NCBI RefSeq assembly: GCF_023278565.1
Contig: NC_064676.1
Location: 2,418,001-2,482,000, forward strand
Direction of reading: 5' to 3'
DNA length: 64,000 nt
Origin: Colletotrichum lupini
Taxonomy: Eukaryota; Ascomycota; Sordariomycetes; Glomerellales; Glomerellaceae
A program made the translations under genes and the position numbers. A model generated the notes under the pieces. That model was not told where the DNA came from, did not search any database, and was given only the letters and a program-made list of their open reading frames with translations. Shown here piece by piece: positions 46,119-57,311 of the stretch (its first letter is position 1; each line of letters begins with the position of its first letter).

Positions 46119-48632
46119 TAATGGCGTTGGGGGCCGCGGGGACCAACATTGCCTTGTACATAGACAGGGATAGACGGCTGGGTCTTGTACTCAGTGGCAT
46201 CACTTTCTGGGTGGTTTGCAGGCGTTGATTTCTGGGAAGGGTCTAGTTCTAGGCACGACGGATGATGAAGTCCGATTTGAGTGTTTGACGATTCAAGCAA
46301 GTCTAATACCAGAATGGCGTGTGACACACTGCACAGACAGGAATCACACGTTAACTTTATGACACCACTATTGCTTTCCCCTGTGGACCCAAACTTGTTG
46401 CCTGGGCCTCGAGTCGTCAAGTGAGACCCCTGTTTTTTTTCTCTTTAAGTCGGAGGAGCCGCGGCCTGCGGGAGTCATCCAATGTCTCGGATGCTGAGCC
46501 ACGGAGTGGTTGTGTCCAGGCAACTTGGCGCGGCGCACCCGAGTGTTGGGTACGTTGCTGGGTGGCCCCGTGAACCGACTGACCAGTTTTCCCCTGGTCC
46601 AGCTGTGTAATGCCTGTTCGTGCGGAGTTTCTGCGGGAGATGCGAGGGCTCGACCGGATAATTGGTAATGGCGCTGTTTTGGGTCGTTGGGAGGAAGTCT
46701 CGATTGCGCTGGTGTTGTCTTAATGTGAGATATGGCTTGTACCGGCCCAAATAGGCAACACGAATGCCTGTTGGTTCTAGTACATGTAACTTGAAGGTTG
46801 GGTTGGAATTGCTTAGACGAAGCAGTTTATCTTTGGCTTGATGGAAATGGAACATGATCTCCGCCTCAAAGAACGAGTACCATCGAATGGACGGTAATAC
46901 TAGTCCATGAGCCTCCAGTGGCTTGCCCTGCAACTGAAGATTTGTTTGGCTGGAGATAACGGAATGCTGCACGTAGAATGAAGGCAAGTGATTCAAGACT
47001 ATTGCTGAACGAGTTACGCTCTGATACGGCATTACACTTGAGCCGAGTAACTAGGATGGTTTCGAGTCAATGCGATGGTTTAATGTAGACTATTGACAAC
47101 TCCGTCATCTCGAGACCTTGCGGCTGAGATGCTGGGGAGTAGAGTCTTTGGCTTTGGAAAAAGAGTATCATCAAAAGGGCGATAGTCTATCTTGCAACCG
47201 AGACATCTATCCATTATGTCAGTGTTATACCGAAGGAAGTTGATGGAGATTGGATCTCAGACTCTGAAGGCGTATATATGCAGCTCTTCAACCGGTTTCT
47301 TCGAGGCATGCTCACATTTTCCTCCTCCTGAAGGGTAATTTTAGAATTGCATCCTCACCCGTCGGGGATCCTGGACAAAATTCAGTGTAGACACGCCAGT
47401 TGTCTGGTGTGAGTTGACATCGAGGAATAGTCTCGGCTGGTATTATCGGTTCCGCCAGACTTAGTGGCATGAGTGACTTTGTGGACTCTAGTGTCCTTCT
47501 TTCATGGAAACTGGACTCCATTAAATCTCGGCTGGTTGACTATAGCCTCCGAACCTATCCCTAAATGACGAATATCGTCATTAAGACAAAATCGGCGAAA
47601 CGGTGAGCCGAAGAGCAACCAGCTTAGCCTTTTACATAGTCCAAACTTCCCATTTCATGTACAGTACTTTCACAAGCCTTTTTCGTCTACTTGAAAAGTA
47701 AGATTCCAGCCGGGTTGATGGTTCTGCATGAGAAATGGTTGGTTGGCACGTAGTTTGTTGGTTCAAGTTCGATCATCATAGCGCCACCCCGTTTAGTGGC
47801 CCGACCCGCTCCATAAGGCCGGCGCTTAGAATCATGCACCAACCAATTCCGAGTCTCATCTTTCTCTTGTCTTCTGACTCCTACAGATATCTGATTACAT
47901 ATCTTTCACCCCATTTCTCGATTTTGTGGCGCTTCTCACGAATGCCTTCTCAATGAGATTGTCAAGCAGCATCAACACTTGCTTCCCGGATCTCGTTCGT
48001 ATTCCATCTCGTTCTGCCTTCGGTCACGTATGTTGGGAACATGCTGCGCCCCTCCGTTTCAACCAGGGTCTGCAGGAGGGCAGACTGACAATTGCTGCGC
48101 GAATGTAACAGTCGCTATGAAGCCTGCCAACTGAGGCGCACATTTGACCACTCCATCGGGTTGCCACAGTTTCTCAGGTTTGCTGCGTCTGGTTACAACT
48201 TTACCTAGACAAGTTAAATGCAGTAGAGGTCAGCCGATGAAATATGCATGTCGGAAAGTTGGTGTTGGCAGCCAGGATGAGAGTTCGCAGGCCTATTGGT
48301 GTGTATGCGGCGCGTGTCTGCTCCATATCCTGGCGAGTGCTAGGCGCTTAGCATGCATAGTGCATCGGGGCGGATTCCAAAGAAGGCCCCTCTCGTGGGC
48401 TTGATCTTTGGGCAAGTATCTGCACTGCCCAGATGTTGGTTGAGCGGATTCATTGAAGAAGTGCCACTGTCCCTCACCTTGGTTCCCTGTTGAATGCGCA
48501 AGTTTTGCATTTGCCTGGCTCGAAAGCCGGGAATCGCTATCCTTATGAACCTATTCACTGTTTCTTATATGGACTTCGTTGTTTCACTCTTGATCGTACA
48601 CTGCCTGGGTTTTTGTTCTAGATCGTCGCAAG
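46119..48632. other. Intergenic region before the NLR gene
   Basis: 2.5 kb. Short frames only; the longest minus-strand frames (45.85-47.0 kb) have no domain. Presumed to be the monooxygenase 3' region and the NLR promoter. Confidence 0.4.
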
Positions 48633-51600
48633 ATGAGCCAAGATGAGCCAATCTATCTTTTGTCGTTGGGTATGTTGCTCCTTGGCCATTTGGGAGGCCT
48701 TATCTAACACAAGGCAGACGGTGGAGGCATCAGAGGGATATCAGAACTCGTCATACTACACGAGATTATGAAGCGGCTACAGAAGGTGGCAGGACTCAGA
48801 GAATTACCTAAGCCTCAGGACTATTTCCATTTGATGGGTGGCACAAGTACTGGAGGGTTAGTTTGTCTTTCCAATACACCGTGTTGCAAAGTTCCGCTAA
48901 CAGCAGATCGTTGGAAAGACTAATTGCCATCATGTTAGGTCGCATGGGTATGTCGACTGAGGAAGCCATCAACGCATACGAAAGTTTTGCAAAGGACGTT
49001 TTTCGAAAGAAGAACCGCAGGCGGTGGTGGAACAGAACTTATAAAGAGGAAACACTCGTCAAGATCATACAAGACAATGTAACCAAGAAGAAGCTCGCAA
49101 AGACCACGATGCTCGACGACACGAGGGAAAGGGGGCTCGCTTTTGTCTGCGCAGCCACATATGACGCCTACGAAGCCTACCTCTTCCGAACGTACAAAGG
49201 GAGCAGCAACTGCGCTCACAATGTGGAAATTTGGGAGGCGGCAAGGGCAACATCAGCGGCACCGACATTTTTCCACCCGATCTCCATCGAAGTCGAGGCG
49301 GAGAGGGACCAGTACGTCGACGGTGCCGTGACCTGCAACAACCCGGCTCGCCTTGTGTTGAGTGAAGCCGAGTCCTACTTCGGCCCGAGGAGGACGTTGG
49401 GCTTTCTTCTCAGCTTGGGCACCGGACTGAAAGTCTCCGATAAAAAAGTCAATGTGGTTCCTCAAGGACAGCTTGTAGATCGTCCAGTCGTGGCCAGACA
49501 AGGCAGCGGCGCACTCTTCTCAAGAGGCACGATAAAGATTCTCAAGCATGCCAAAGCATCGCTGACTGATTCCGAGCCTGAGCACCAAGCCCTAGAGCAA
49601 CGGTTCCAGAAAACACACTACGCATATTGGCGGTTGAATTTGGACCGGGGTGCTGCAGATATCAAGCTGAATGAATATAAGAAAATGGGGTTGTTGCGGG
49701 CGGCAACGGAGAGGTACTTACAGGACATTGAAGTCTCTACCAGCATCGAAAAGATCGTCAGCATGTTGCACAAGAAGGAGGGCGTCGACCTATCTCTTGA
49801 TGCCGCATGTAAGTATCCTCACCAAGCTACTCTGCTAAGTGACTGACTCGCAGTAGGTCATGCAGTTTCTGACGCAGCCTCGAAGCAAGCCCTTCAGCAA
49901 GAGGTTCAGATCAACAGTATTGCAAGCCCGCAATTCACTGGCAGATTAGACATACTCAACAAGATGGAACGACACTTTTACGAACGCCCTTCCGGATCGT
50001 CGCCTAGAAGACACCTCCGAATTTGGGGTATGGGTGGAATTGGGAAGACGCAAATTGCCCTCAAATTTAGAGACTTGTATGGGTCGAGGTAGGTGGCACG
50101 ACGTTCATCTCAACCCATAGTTTTCTTACTAAGTCCGCGTATTTCAGATTTGATCGGGTGTTTTGGATTAACGCCGCCACGAAAGATTCTATCTTTGAGA
50201 GCTTCAGATTGTTAACAGCTGAGATTTTCGACGAAGAAGCTGGCAAGCCTAACATCAAGAGAGTCCAGAATTGGTTGGCGCAAAATCAAACTGAAGAGTG
50301 GCTTCTTGTCTTCGATAACAACGACACAATCGACGTGAGCAACTATCTCCCTCCGGGAAACACTGGGAATATCCTTTTCACCAGCAGACGGAAAGACATG
50401 TCACCTATCCTGGACGCCAACCAAACAATCCCTGTCGACATCATGGATGCAGAAGATGCAGTCACACTATTCCTCCGCGCGTCGCAAAGGCAACAGGCAA
50501 AGTCAGAAGATGATGATGTCGAGAAGTACGGGAAGGCAATCGTTCACGAGCTTGGATATCTCCCTTGGCCATCGATCAGGCCGGTTCTTTCGTTTATATT
50601 CAAGAGTGCTCATTCAAAGACTACCTCAACAACTTCCAGAGACGCCGAAAAGACATACTAGGGGACCCGCCTCTGTACCCAGGAGTGTTCGAGCACAACC
50701 CAGCTGTCTACGGTACATTCGAGCTTTCCTATGATGCATTGGAAATGCAGTCAGTGGGAAAAGGTCGGAAGGGCCAGGCTGCTCTGAATGCTCTTCGCGT
50801 CCTCAACATCTTCTGCTTCTACCACAATGAGAACATAACGACGTATATCCTCAGTAGAGCAGCCACCAATAAACAGATGGAGACGACTTTCATAAGCGGT
50901 GAAGAGGGTAGCATCGCGCCGCTTCCATTGCTCGACCTCACAGAAGAAGGTGACTGGGATTCGACAAATTTCAATGACGGGATTGCGATGTTGAGGAGTT
51001 ACTCTTTGATCAAGAACTCTCTCCTGTACGATGAATCGTACTCTATGCATGTTTTGGTGCACTCTTGGGCTAGAGACCGAATGAAGCCAGAAATGCTGGT
51101 CTTCCAACGTAGAGCAGCCCGTGAGATACTCTTCTTTTCCGTCGGGAGAAACAATCGCCTCATCGAAGAGCTCTTTGCCAGCCAGGTGCTGACACATATG
51201 CAGGCATGTCTCGACCAGGGAGGCTCGGAGGATATCGAATGGATGAGACGAACGGAGCAAGAAGGCAAATTCGCCCAAACACTTGCGTACCTGGGACTTT
51301 GGGACAAGGCCACCGCAGTCCTGGAGCAGATCGTTGCCGGCAGGCAAGAAAAATTGGATTGCAAGGACTGGGCAAACATAGCGGCATTGTGGGATCTGGC
51401 TAAAGTGTATCGCCACTCTAGCAGGCTACGAGAGTCCGACAAAATTTTCGGCTTGATCTTGAAACTGCTTCCGGAATGCCCTGACAAAACCAAAGTCATC
51501 AGGCACAATTTAAACATCCAATTCGACTGGCTAGAGTTGCTTATTGTTCAAGCAGGATACTTGCAAGCCAAGATGTTGCTAGAAACCATTATGAAAATAG

Positions 51601-52361
51601 CAAAGCCACAGGGGTGGACATCTAAATGGTACCACCGCGGCTTGGCATCATTAGCAACTATCCTACGAATGGAAGGCGATACGGAGACGGCTGTCGCCCT
51701 GGAGATGGAAGTTTACGAACACTGCATCCGCGACGACAAAATCGAACCGGGTCACCGCAACATGATGACCTCAATGAACAATCTTGCAGCATTGCATTCG
51801 GAATGGGGGATGCATGAGGAAGCGCACCAACTCTGGTGTCATTTTCTGAGCAATGAAGAACGCCTCAGAGGCAAAGAGAACCCAATCACCCTGCAGTCGA
51901 AGCGAAACGTCGCCACGGGCTGTGCAAATTTGAACCGTCTTAAGGAGGCCGAGGAAATCTTACGCGAGGTTCTAGAGGTCAGCGAAAGGGTTCTTTGGAG
52001 GACGCATCTTGATACGCTGGCAACAATGGATCAGCTGGCGGGCGTTTTGGCCCGGCGCGGTGAGACGGAGGAGGCCACTCGGCTTTGGGAGGAATGCCTC
52101 GAAAGTTGGGTGGGTAATCTTGACAAGCACCATCCTCTTATAATGAGGACGACGAAAGTTTTAAAGAGATTAAAGGATGATGGTGCTGTTCTCGGGCTGG
52201 AGGACTTTCAGGCTGGTGGAATCATGCGTCCAAGTGGATGGAGATTTTATTCTGTCAAGTTGGAGTTGGAATTCGACACGCCTGTACTCAAGGAGATTGC
52301 CGCCAAAAGTTTGCTTCTCTGGCGAGAGAGGGTTGCACGAAACCAAGGGCGTAGACTTTAA
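48633..52361 (+). CDS. plp-1: Patatin-NB-ARC-TPR (NLR-like) protein, frameshifted
   Basis: Exons are 48633-48669, 48718-48856, 48907-49808, 49854-50088 and 50148-52361. The patatin lipase domain shows DGGGIRG (residues 13-19), the nucleophile Ser56 in GTSTG and the dyad Asp197 in VDGA. The NB-ARC domain has the P-loop GMGGIGKT (418-425), WLLVFDNND (Walker B region) and NILFTSRRK. The C-terminal half contains a winged-helix-like region (LSYDALEM...LRVLNIFCFY) and TPR repeats. Within the GYLPLAIDQA motif (GLPLA equivalent) one C is missing near 50562-50564: the frame runs to a stop at 50661 (608 residues), while the rest continues in the next frame to 52361. With one more base the length would be 1175. 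Domain order and closeness to SEC9 match Neurospora plp-1, an NLR that triggers cell death on meeting non-self SEC-9. Exon 4 has a tandem CAGTAG acceptor. Confidence 0.85.
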
Positions 52362-53059
52362 TCGATAAGTTCCGAGGCGGGGTGCTACATTGGTAGTGGC
52401 GTCTCTGTGAGAATCGTCTGTAAAATACTTTCGTCAAATTGAGGGAAATATCCCACAATATGATCCAACGAAGGTGCGCGATCATCCAAGGCGAATTGTG
52501 TATCACGACCTTGATTCAGACTGCCGCATAGCAGGTTAAGTCGGTGCCCATTTTGCGTCTTGCTGCGCCTCTGTGCCACTTAACGGGCAGAAGGTAATGA
52601 TACAGCATGACTAGTGACATTCCAAGAGAAGAAAGGTCACTCTTTGGATAACAATCGCTTTTCAAATCATAAAATTGAGATCTCGCTGTTATGGAATAGC
52701 CCCTTCTTCAACAGCCTCACAAGGCACAGTCAGTACGAGTGTACGCAGAGACCCGCAGGAAGGCCTACACATGCAAGATGCAGTTGTCTGCTGTACAGTG
52801 TACAAGGCTCTATCGGGCACTGTATGGATCATCTCAGTGACATCGCAGGGGAAAATGGCGATTCACATGACGAAATCCCTAAACACTACTCACTATTATC
52901 TCGAACAACTTGCATCGCGGTGACCATTTACCATTGGCCCGAAGGCTCATGATCGTACTCGAGATCTAGTGTCTTAAATTTGATAGACTTCGCGCTTTCC
53001 TATTCACTCAATTGTCGCAGCCTCCGACCCGAAAACTTCATCACCGCCAACACGACATT
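52362..53059. other. Intergenic region, NLR / SDHAF3
   Basis: 698 bases. NLR 3' region and SDHAF3 promoter; no gene or repeat is seen. Confidence 0.4.
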
Positions 53060-53606
53060 ATGCGATCTGCTTCAATCCTGAGGATGGCCTCGGCCTCCGT
53101 CTCAAAGGGCAATGGCCTGAGGCCAACGCCGATGGCCCTCTTGCCCCCTATTCCGCTTTACCGTCGTCTTCTGCGCGCACACCGCAAGCATCTTCCTTCC
53201 GAGATGCGGGTGCTGGGTGATGAGTACATCAAGGCCGAGTTTCGTGCTCATCGCACAGTAGATAACCCGGCGCACCTGGTATGTCCTCTGCTTTGGTGAT
53301 GGCATGATTAGGGGAATCATTCTTTACCCGAGAGAACTTACTAATAATACCTTCGAAATGTGCTAGATCGGTTTCTTGACCGAATGGCAATTATACGCGC
53401 AAAAGATTGAGGGCAACTCGTGGGTTGGCGAGAAGATTGACCCCGTTAAGGTTGCCAAGATGAGTGGTGAGTTCCCCTTCATTGGTAACTGTCACAATGG
53501 CTGACGACTCGTTTCCCTGTCAGACGAACAAATCGGCCAGCTTTATGAGCTGATGCAGGCAATCAAAGAACGGCGTGAGTCAGGAGAGGGCGAGGATCAA
53601 TCATGA
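53060..53606 (+). CDS. SDHAF3: Succinate dehydrogenase assembly factor 3 (LYR protein)
   Basis: Exons are 53060-53278, 53367-53466 and 53524-53606 (introns 88 and 57 bases), giving 133 residues. The LYR motif is LYRRLLRAHRKHLP at residues 33-46, after a short basic mitochondrial presequence. The ACN9 family blocks LGDEYIKAEFRAHR and FLTEWQLYAQKI follow, then a short acidic tail. In yeast (Sdh7/Acn9) and animals this matrix chaperone protects and helps mature the iron-sulfur subunit of complex II. Both complex II catalytic subunits are encoded 22-33 kb away in this window. It is tail-to-tail with the helicase gene (221 bases). Confidence 0.9.
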
Positions 53607-53827
53607 TATCATTGCCTCAATGAAGTACCATCCAAGTCAATAATGCGACGTCCGCGACTTGTGCGCGTTTGTATTAACAACTATGTAAATCTAAACGTCG
53701 AAGAGAGAAAATGCTTGATCGGTGCGGAGTCTCTACAACGTATGGAAGGCTGCCCCTTGTGTGTAATTATAGACAAGAACCAAGAAGTCAGGCCTTGCGC
53801 ATCGTCATCGTCGTCTTTCAGTGTCTC

Positions 53828-56215
53828 TCAGTGTCCCTCAAACGCCTCGACAATCCAGTCGGCTTGAACAATGCTTACTTTCTTAGCATAGTTTTTCTGC
53901 GTGAAGACATGCTCAAGGAACATGATAGCCTCTTTCTTCTGTCCGTGTAGCACACTGGACGGGTGAATGGCAACAACGTGCTTGCCTTGTGACGTGACGT
54001 AGCTCGCATCCGGCGCCAGTATAGCTGTCTTGGACACGAAGCCACGAAGGAAGCACTTAAGCAAAGCTTCGGCCTGTTCCGGAGCTAGAGGAGTAAAGGG
54101 CTGGGGGTCTGGCGGCGGAGCCTCTGTAAGAAGGCCTTCTTTGAGACAGAGGCTGCGTAGTTGTCTGCGGATGTTGAGCGCTGTCTTCATGTTGCGAATA
54201 TTGACCTTTCTCTGCTTGCACCACTGTATGCGATCGGCGTTCTCGGCGGCGTATTGTTGCATTGTGGTAAGATATGTTAGGATATCGCCTTCCCGGCGGT
54301 AGAGCTCCTTGCGAAGTTCTTCAATTTCTTCGCGTTGTTCTTCCGACTGCAGCTGATGGAAGATGTCGTCGCCAGACGTGATGCAGGAGATGACGTCTAT
54401 CGTCTCTAGGACGCAGTCGAATTCTGGCTTGGCGGAGGCAAGCAGAACCGCACCAAACGTCGCAGAGACGGGAAATCCGGCCATCTTGCGGCCGGCCTCG
54501 GTGATTGTGCCGTCGTCTGCCAAAGCACCTAGTCCATGAAGGCTGACTAGTGCTCGTTCGATGGCTTCCACATCAGGGGTGTCCATAAGGGGAAACCCGA
54601 GAATGTCATCAATGCCTCGTGCTTTCATCGTCAAGACAGCTCCCAGAACATCGATCCTCAGGATCTCTGGCAAGTCTGTTTCCTCGAGTGTGCTGAATGT
54701 GCCTTCAGTGTATAGCCTGAAGCACTTGCCAGGGCCTTCACGACCAGCACGGCCTGTTCGCTGGATGGCGGAAGATCTGGAGATAGGTTTTGCTAGTAAT
54801 GATTCCATGCCGAGGCGAGCGCGAAACTGCTTGACCTTGGCCTTACCGCCGTCCACCACGTAACGTACACCAGGTACAGTCACGGACGTCTCGGCAATAT
54901 TCGTAGCCAGCACGATTTTCCTCGTGAAACCTCCCTTAACAGGCTGGAAAGCTGCATGTTGTCCTTCCATTGAAAGCTGACCATATAAGGGTAGAACCTT
55001 GATTTTGGGAACATTGGAGGCCAGCGTTGCGGCGTATTCCTCGAGCAGTGACTGAGCGGATTCGATTTCCTCCTGTCCGGTCAGAAAAGCAAGAATATCG
55101 CCAGGGAGCGGCTCTTCCACATGGATTTTGAAAATCGTTTTCAACAGGGATTCCTGGATATCCGGCACTGGTTGGGGAGTATGTATCGTCTTGACCGGGT
55201 ACTGCCGGCCCTGGATCTTCAGTACTCCCACAGAGTTGCTTGTCTTGTTGATCAAGTCGTCACCGCCGCCTTTTTCTTCGGGACTGTTCGTAGAGAAGAA
55301 ACTTTGAATCCGCTCAATATCCGCTGTGGCACTCATGACAACAACCTTCAGTGGTATGCCGCCACGGCCCTTCCTGCTACTAAGCAGGATTTGCTTAAGA
55401 AATCCGGACACCAGATCCACGTCAACACTTCTCTCGTGGATTTCGTCAACGATAACGGCGCTGTATTGTTTCAAATCTGGATCTCTCAGAAGCTCCTGAA
55501 GAAGCATACCTTCGGTGAGGAACTTGATCTTCGTGCCCTTGGGGACCTGGTGATCAAAACGAACTGAGTATCCAACTACTCCGTCACGGCTCTCACCGAG
55601 AGGCGCCCCAGCCTCGCGAGAAACTCGATGCGCTAAAGTCGTGGCGGCGACTCGACGTGGTTGTGTGACTGCGATCATGCCACCGACACTGACTTCTCTT
55701 GCCCCTGCGATACTGACAATTTGTCTCCTACACCACGGCTCCCTGACCAAGAACTGAGGTATTTGAGTACTTTTTCCGGAACCAGTTTCACCAACGAGAA
55801 GGAGTACATCATTTTGGCGTACGCGAGTTTGTATCTCCTCTCGGTGTGCCCAGATGGGTAACTTTTGCCTGATCTTCAACAAGGCAGGATCTTCTCGCCA
55901 TCTTGGGCCTCTTTTGTCAAATTTTGGCCTGTCTCGATCCTGGGATGTTTTCGACGAATGGTTGATGAAGGTCGGAGCTGTTTGGTGCGAAATTTTTGAA
56001 TCTTTGACTAATGCGTCCGACGTGGCATCATTTTCTGTATCCTGAACAGACCGTAGCTCTTCCTTTGGACGTGGCTGAACTTCTGCTTCTTTTTTCTTTG
56101 CTGGGGGGTTGAGATATCCCTCGAGAGAGATTACTTTGTTACCAACCTTGATCGTATTTTTGCCATTAAGCTTCCGCTTTTTGGGGGCGCGTTCAGCGTC
56201 CAGTACAGAGGACAT
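53828..56215 (-). CDS. DHR2: DEAH-family RNA helicase, Dhr2-like
   Basis: Intronless, 795 residues from the ATG giving MSSVLDAERAPKKRKLNG. A longer frame begins upstream, but the conserved basic N-terminus starts here. Residues 1-105 are charged and include likely nuclear signals (KKRKLNGK). Helicase motifs: I GETGSGKST at about 142-150, Ia TQPRR, II DEIH at 257-260, III SAT at 295-297, V TNIAETSVTVPG and VI QRTGRAGR at 485-492. They are followed by winged-helix, ratchet and OB-like C-terminal parts typical of DEAH helicases. Dhr2 in yeast is a nucleolar helicase for 18S rRNA maturation. DHX33/Dhr2 is the closest group by overall pattern; assignment among DEAH paralogues is by recognition only. 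Head-to-head with the NIF3-like gene. Confidence 0.85.
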   Translation of the reverse strand: MSSVLDAERAPKKRKLNGKNTIKVGNKVISLEGYLNPPAKKKEAEVQPRPKEELRSVQDTENDATSDALVKDSKISHQTAPTFINHSSKTSQDRDRPKFDKRGPRWREDPALLKIRQKLPIWAHREEIQTRVRQNDVLLLVGETGSGKSTQIPQFLVREPWCRRQIVSIAGAREVSVGGMIAVTQPRRVAATTLAHRVSREAGAPLGESRDGVVGYSVRFDHQVPKGTKIKFLTEGMLLQELLRDPDLKQYSAVIVDEIHERSVDVDLVSGFLKQILLSSRKGRGGIPLKVVVMSATADIERIQSFFSTNSPEEKGGGDDLINKTSNSVGVLKIQGRQYPVKTIHTPQPVPDIQESLLKTIFKIHVEEPLPGDILAFLTGQEEIESAQSLLEEYAATLASNVPKIKVLPLYGQLSMEGQHAAFQPVKGGFTRKIVLATNIAETSVTVPGVRYVVDGGKAKVKQFRARLGMESLLAKPISRSSAIQRTGRAGREGPGKCFRLYTEGTFSTLEETDLPEILRIDVLGAVLTMKARGIDDILGFPLMDTPDVEAIERALVSLHGLGALADDGTITEAGRKMAGFPVSATFGAVLLASAKPEFDCVLETIDVISCITSGDDIFHQLQSEEQREEIEELRKELYRREGDILTYLTTMQQYAAENADRIQWCKQRKVNIRNMKTALNIRRQLRSLCLKEGLLTEAPPPDPQPFTPLAPEQAEALLKCFLRGFVSKTAILAPDASYVTSQGKHVVAIHPSSVLHGQKKEAIMFLEHVFTQKNYAKKVSIVQADWIVEAFEGH

Positions 56216-56771
56216 GTTGAGGTTGCTAACAGAGTTTGCGATGTGATGTGCAGTCAGCGGATAAGTGAGAAATTGACGGGAAGAAAGAGGAAGAAATTTA
56301 TGGGGAGACCGCTGGGTTTGGGTTCGCACCAGGTGAGTTTCTGTTTGACTATCTACCCCAGATTTACACAGGGCACCTGGGATATGCACCGAGGTAGGTA
56401 CCTGACCGCCTCATCGCAGTGGCCGCAACGTCTCCTCCAGAGCCTCTTCTTGAATAGGATAGTTGAAATGAGAAAATTGATAGAAATCTGTTAAATACAT
56501 AAGTGATGGTAGCCTGTAGTTGATTCTCAACTGGCGAAATAAATACTCCCACCAGGTCTCCAAATTGTGACTGACTTTGTCCGTGTGCATCATGTTGGTC
56601 AGACGCCCAGCCTCGAAAATACTGTGTCCCAATTGCAAATTGCGTCACTTTGGTCGCTTTCAAGTGTTTCCCCTCACTCGTACTGATACAAATCGCTTGC
56701 TTGCTCCCGCCTTCTCGTATAGCAAGGCTAGCCCAGCGTTCTCTCGTCGACAGACGATCTTCACCCCAACA
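56216..56771. promoter_or_regulatory. Bidirectional promoter region, helicase / NIF3-like
   Basis: 556 bases between divergent starts, with an AGGTAGGTACCTGACC motif at 56392-56407 roughly halfway. No gene is seen. Confidence 0.35.
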
Positions 56772-57232
56772 ATGGCGGACCGCTACAAGCTCATTTACAC
56801 CGTGCCAGGTTCGGTCTGCTTGATATTATCGAACAGAAACCAAATCATACTAACTTCCTCTGGCATTCCAACAGCTTCCCACTTGGTCGCTACCAAAGAC
56901 GCCATCTTCGAAACGGGTGCCGGTGTCTATGACCAGGGCAAGTATGTTCAAGTGGCCTTCGAACTTACCGGCCAAGGCCAATTCAGGCCCGTAGCGGCAG
57001 CTGGGGCAGACCCTCACACAGGCGCAGTGGACCAGCTTGAGCGAGTCCTAGAGTATCGAGTCGAAATCCTATGCTCTGACAGAAATGTTGCGAAAGCCGC
57101 TGTGGCAGCTCTCAAAAGGTATCAAGTTTAAACTTCAAAGTTCTTCTTGCTTTCGATTGACAATATGGTCTCTGTAGCGCACACCCTTACGAAACCCCGG
57201 CCTATGAAGTTTACAAGCTGGAGAACATTTGA
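56772..57232 (+). CDS. Small NIF3-like (YqfO C-terminal type) protein
   Basis: Exons are 56772-56808, 56875-57118 and 57178-57232 (introns 66 and 59 bases), giving 111 residues. The sequence MADRYKLIYTVP...HLVATKDAIFETGAG, GKYVQVAFELTGQGQFRP and AHPYETPAYEVYKLENI matches the small ferredoxin-like domain found at the C-terminus of NIF3/YqfO proteins and as stand-alone proteins. The function of the family is not settled. The first intron (66 bases) has no stop and a length divisible by three, so the reading frame runs through it; splicing was preferred because it restores the conserved VP-xSHL join. Convergent with SEC9, stop codons only 79 bases apart. Confidence 0.78.
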
Positions 57233-57311
57233 TTACCGACCAAGCTCTTCTTTCATGTTCTTTGTGGACATTTTCACGAATGGATATTTGGTGGAATCGT
57301 CTCCCAACCAT

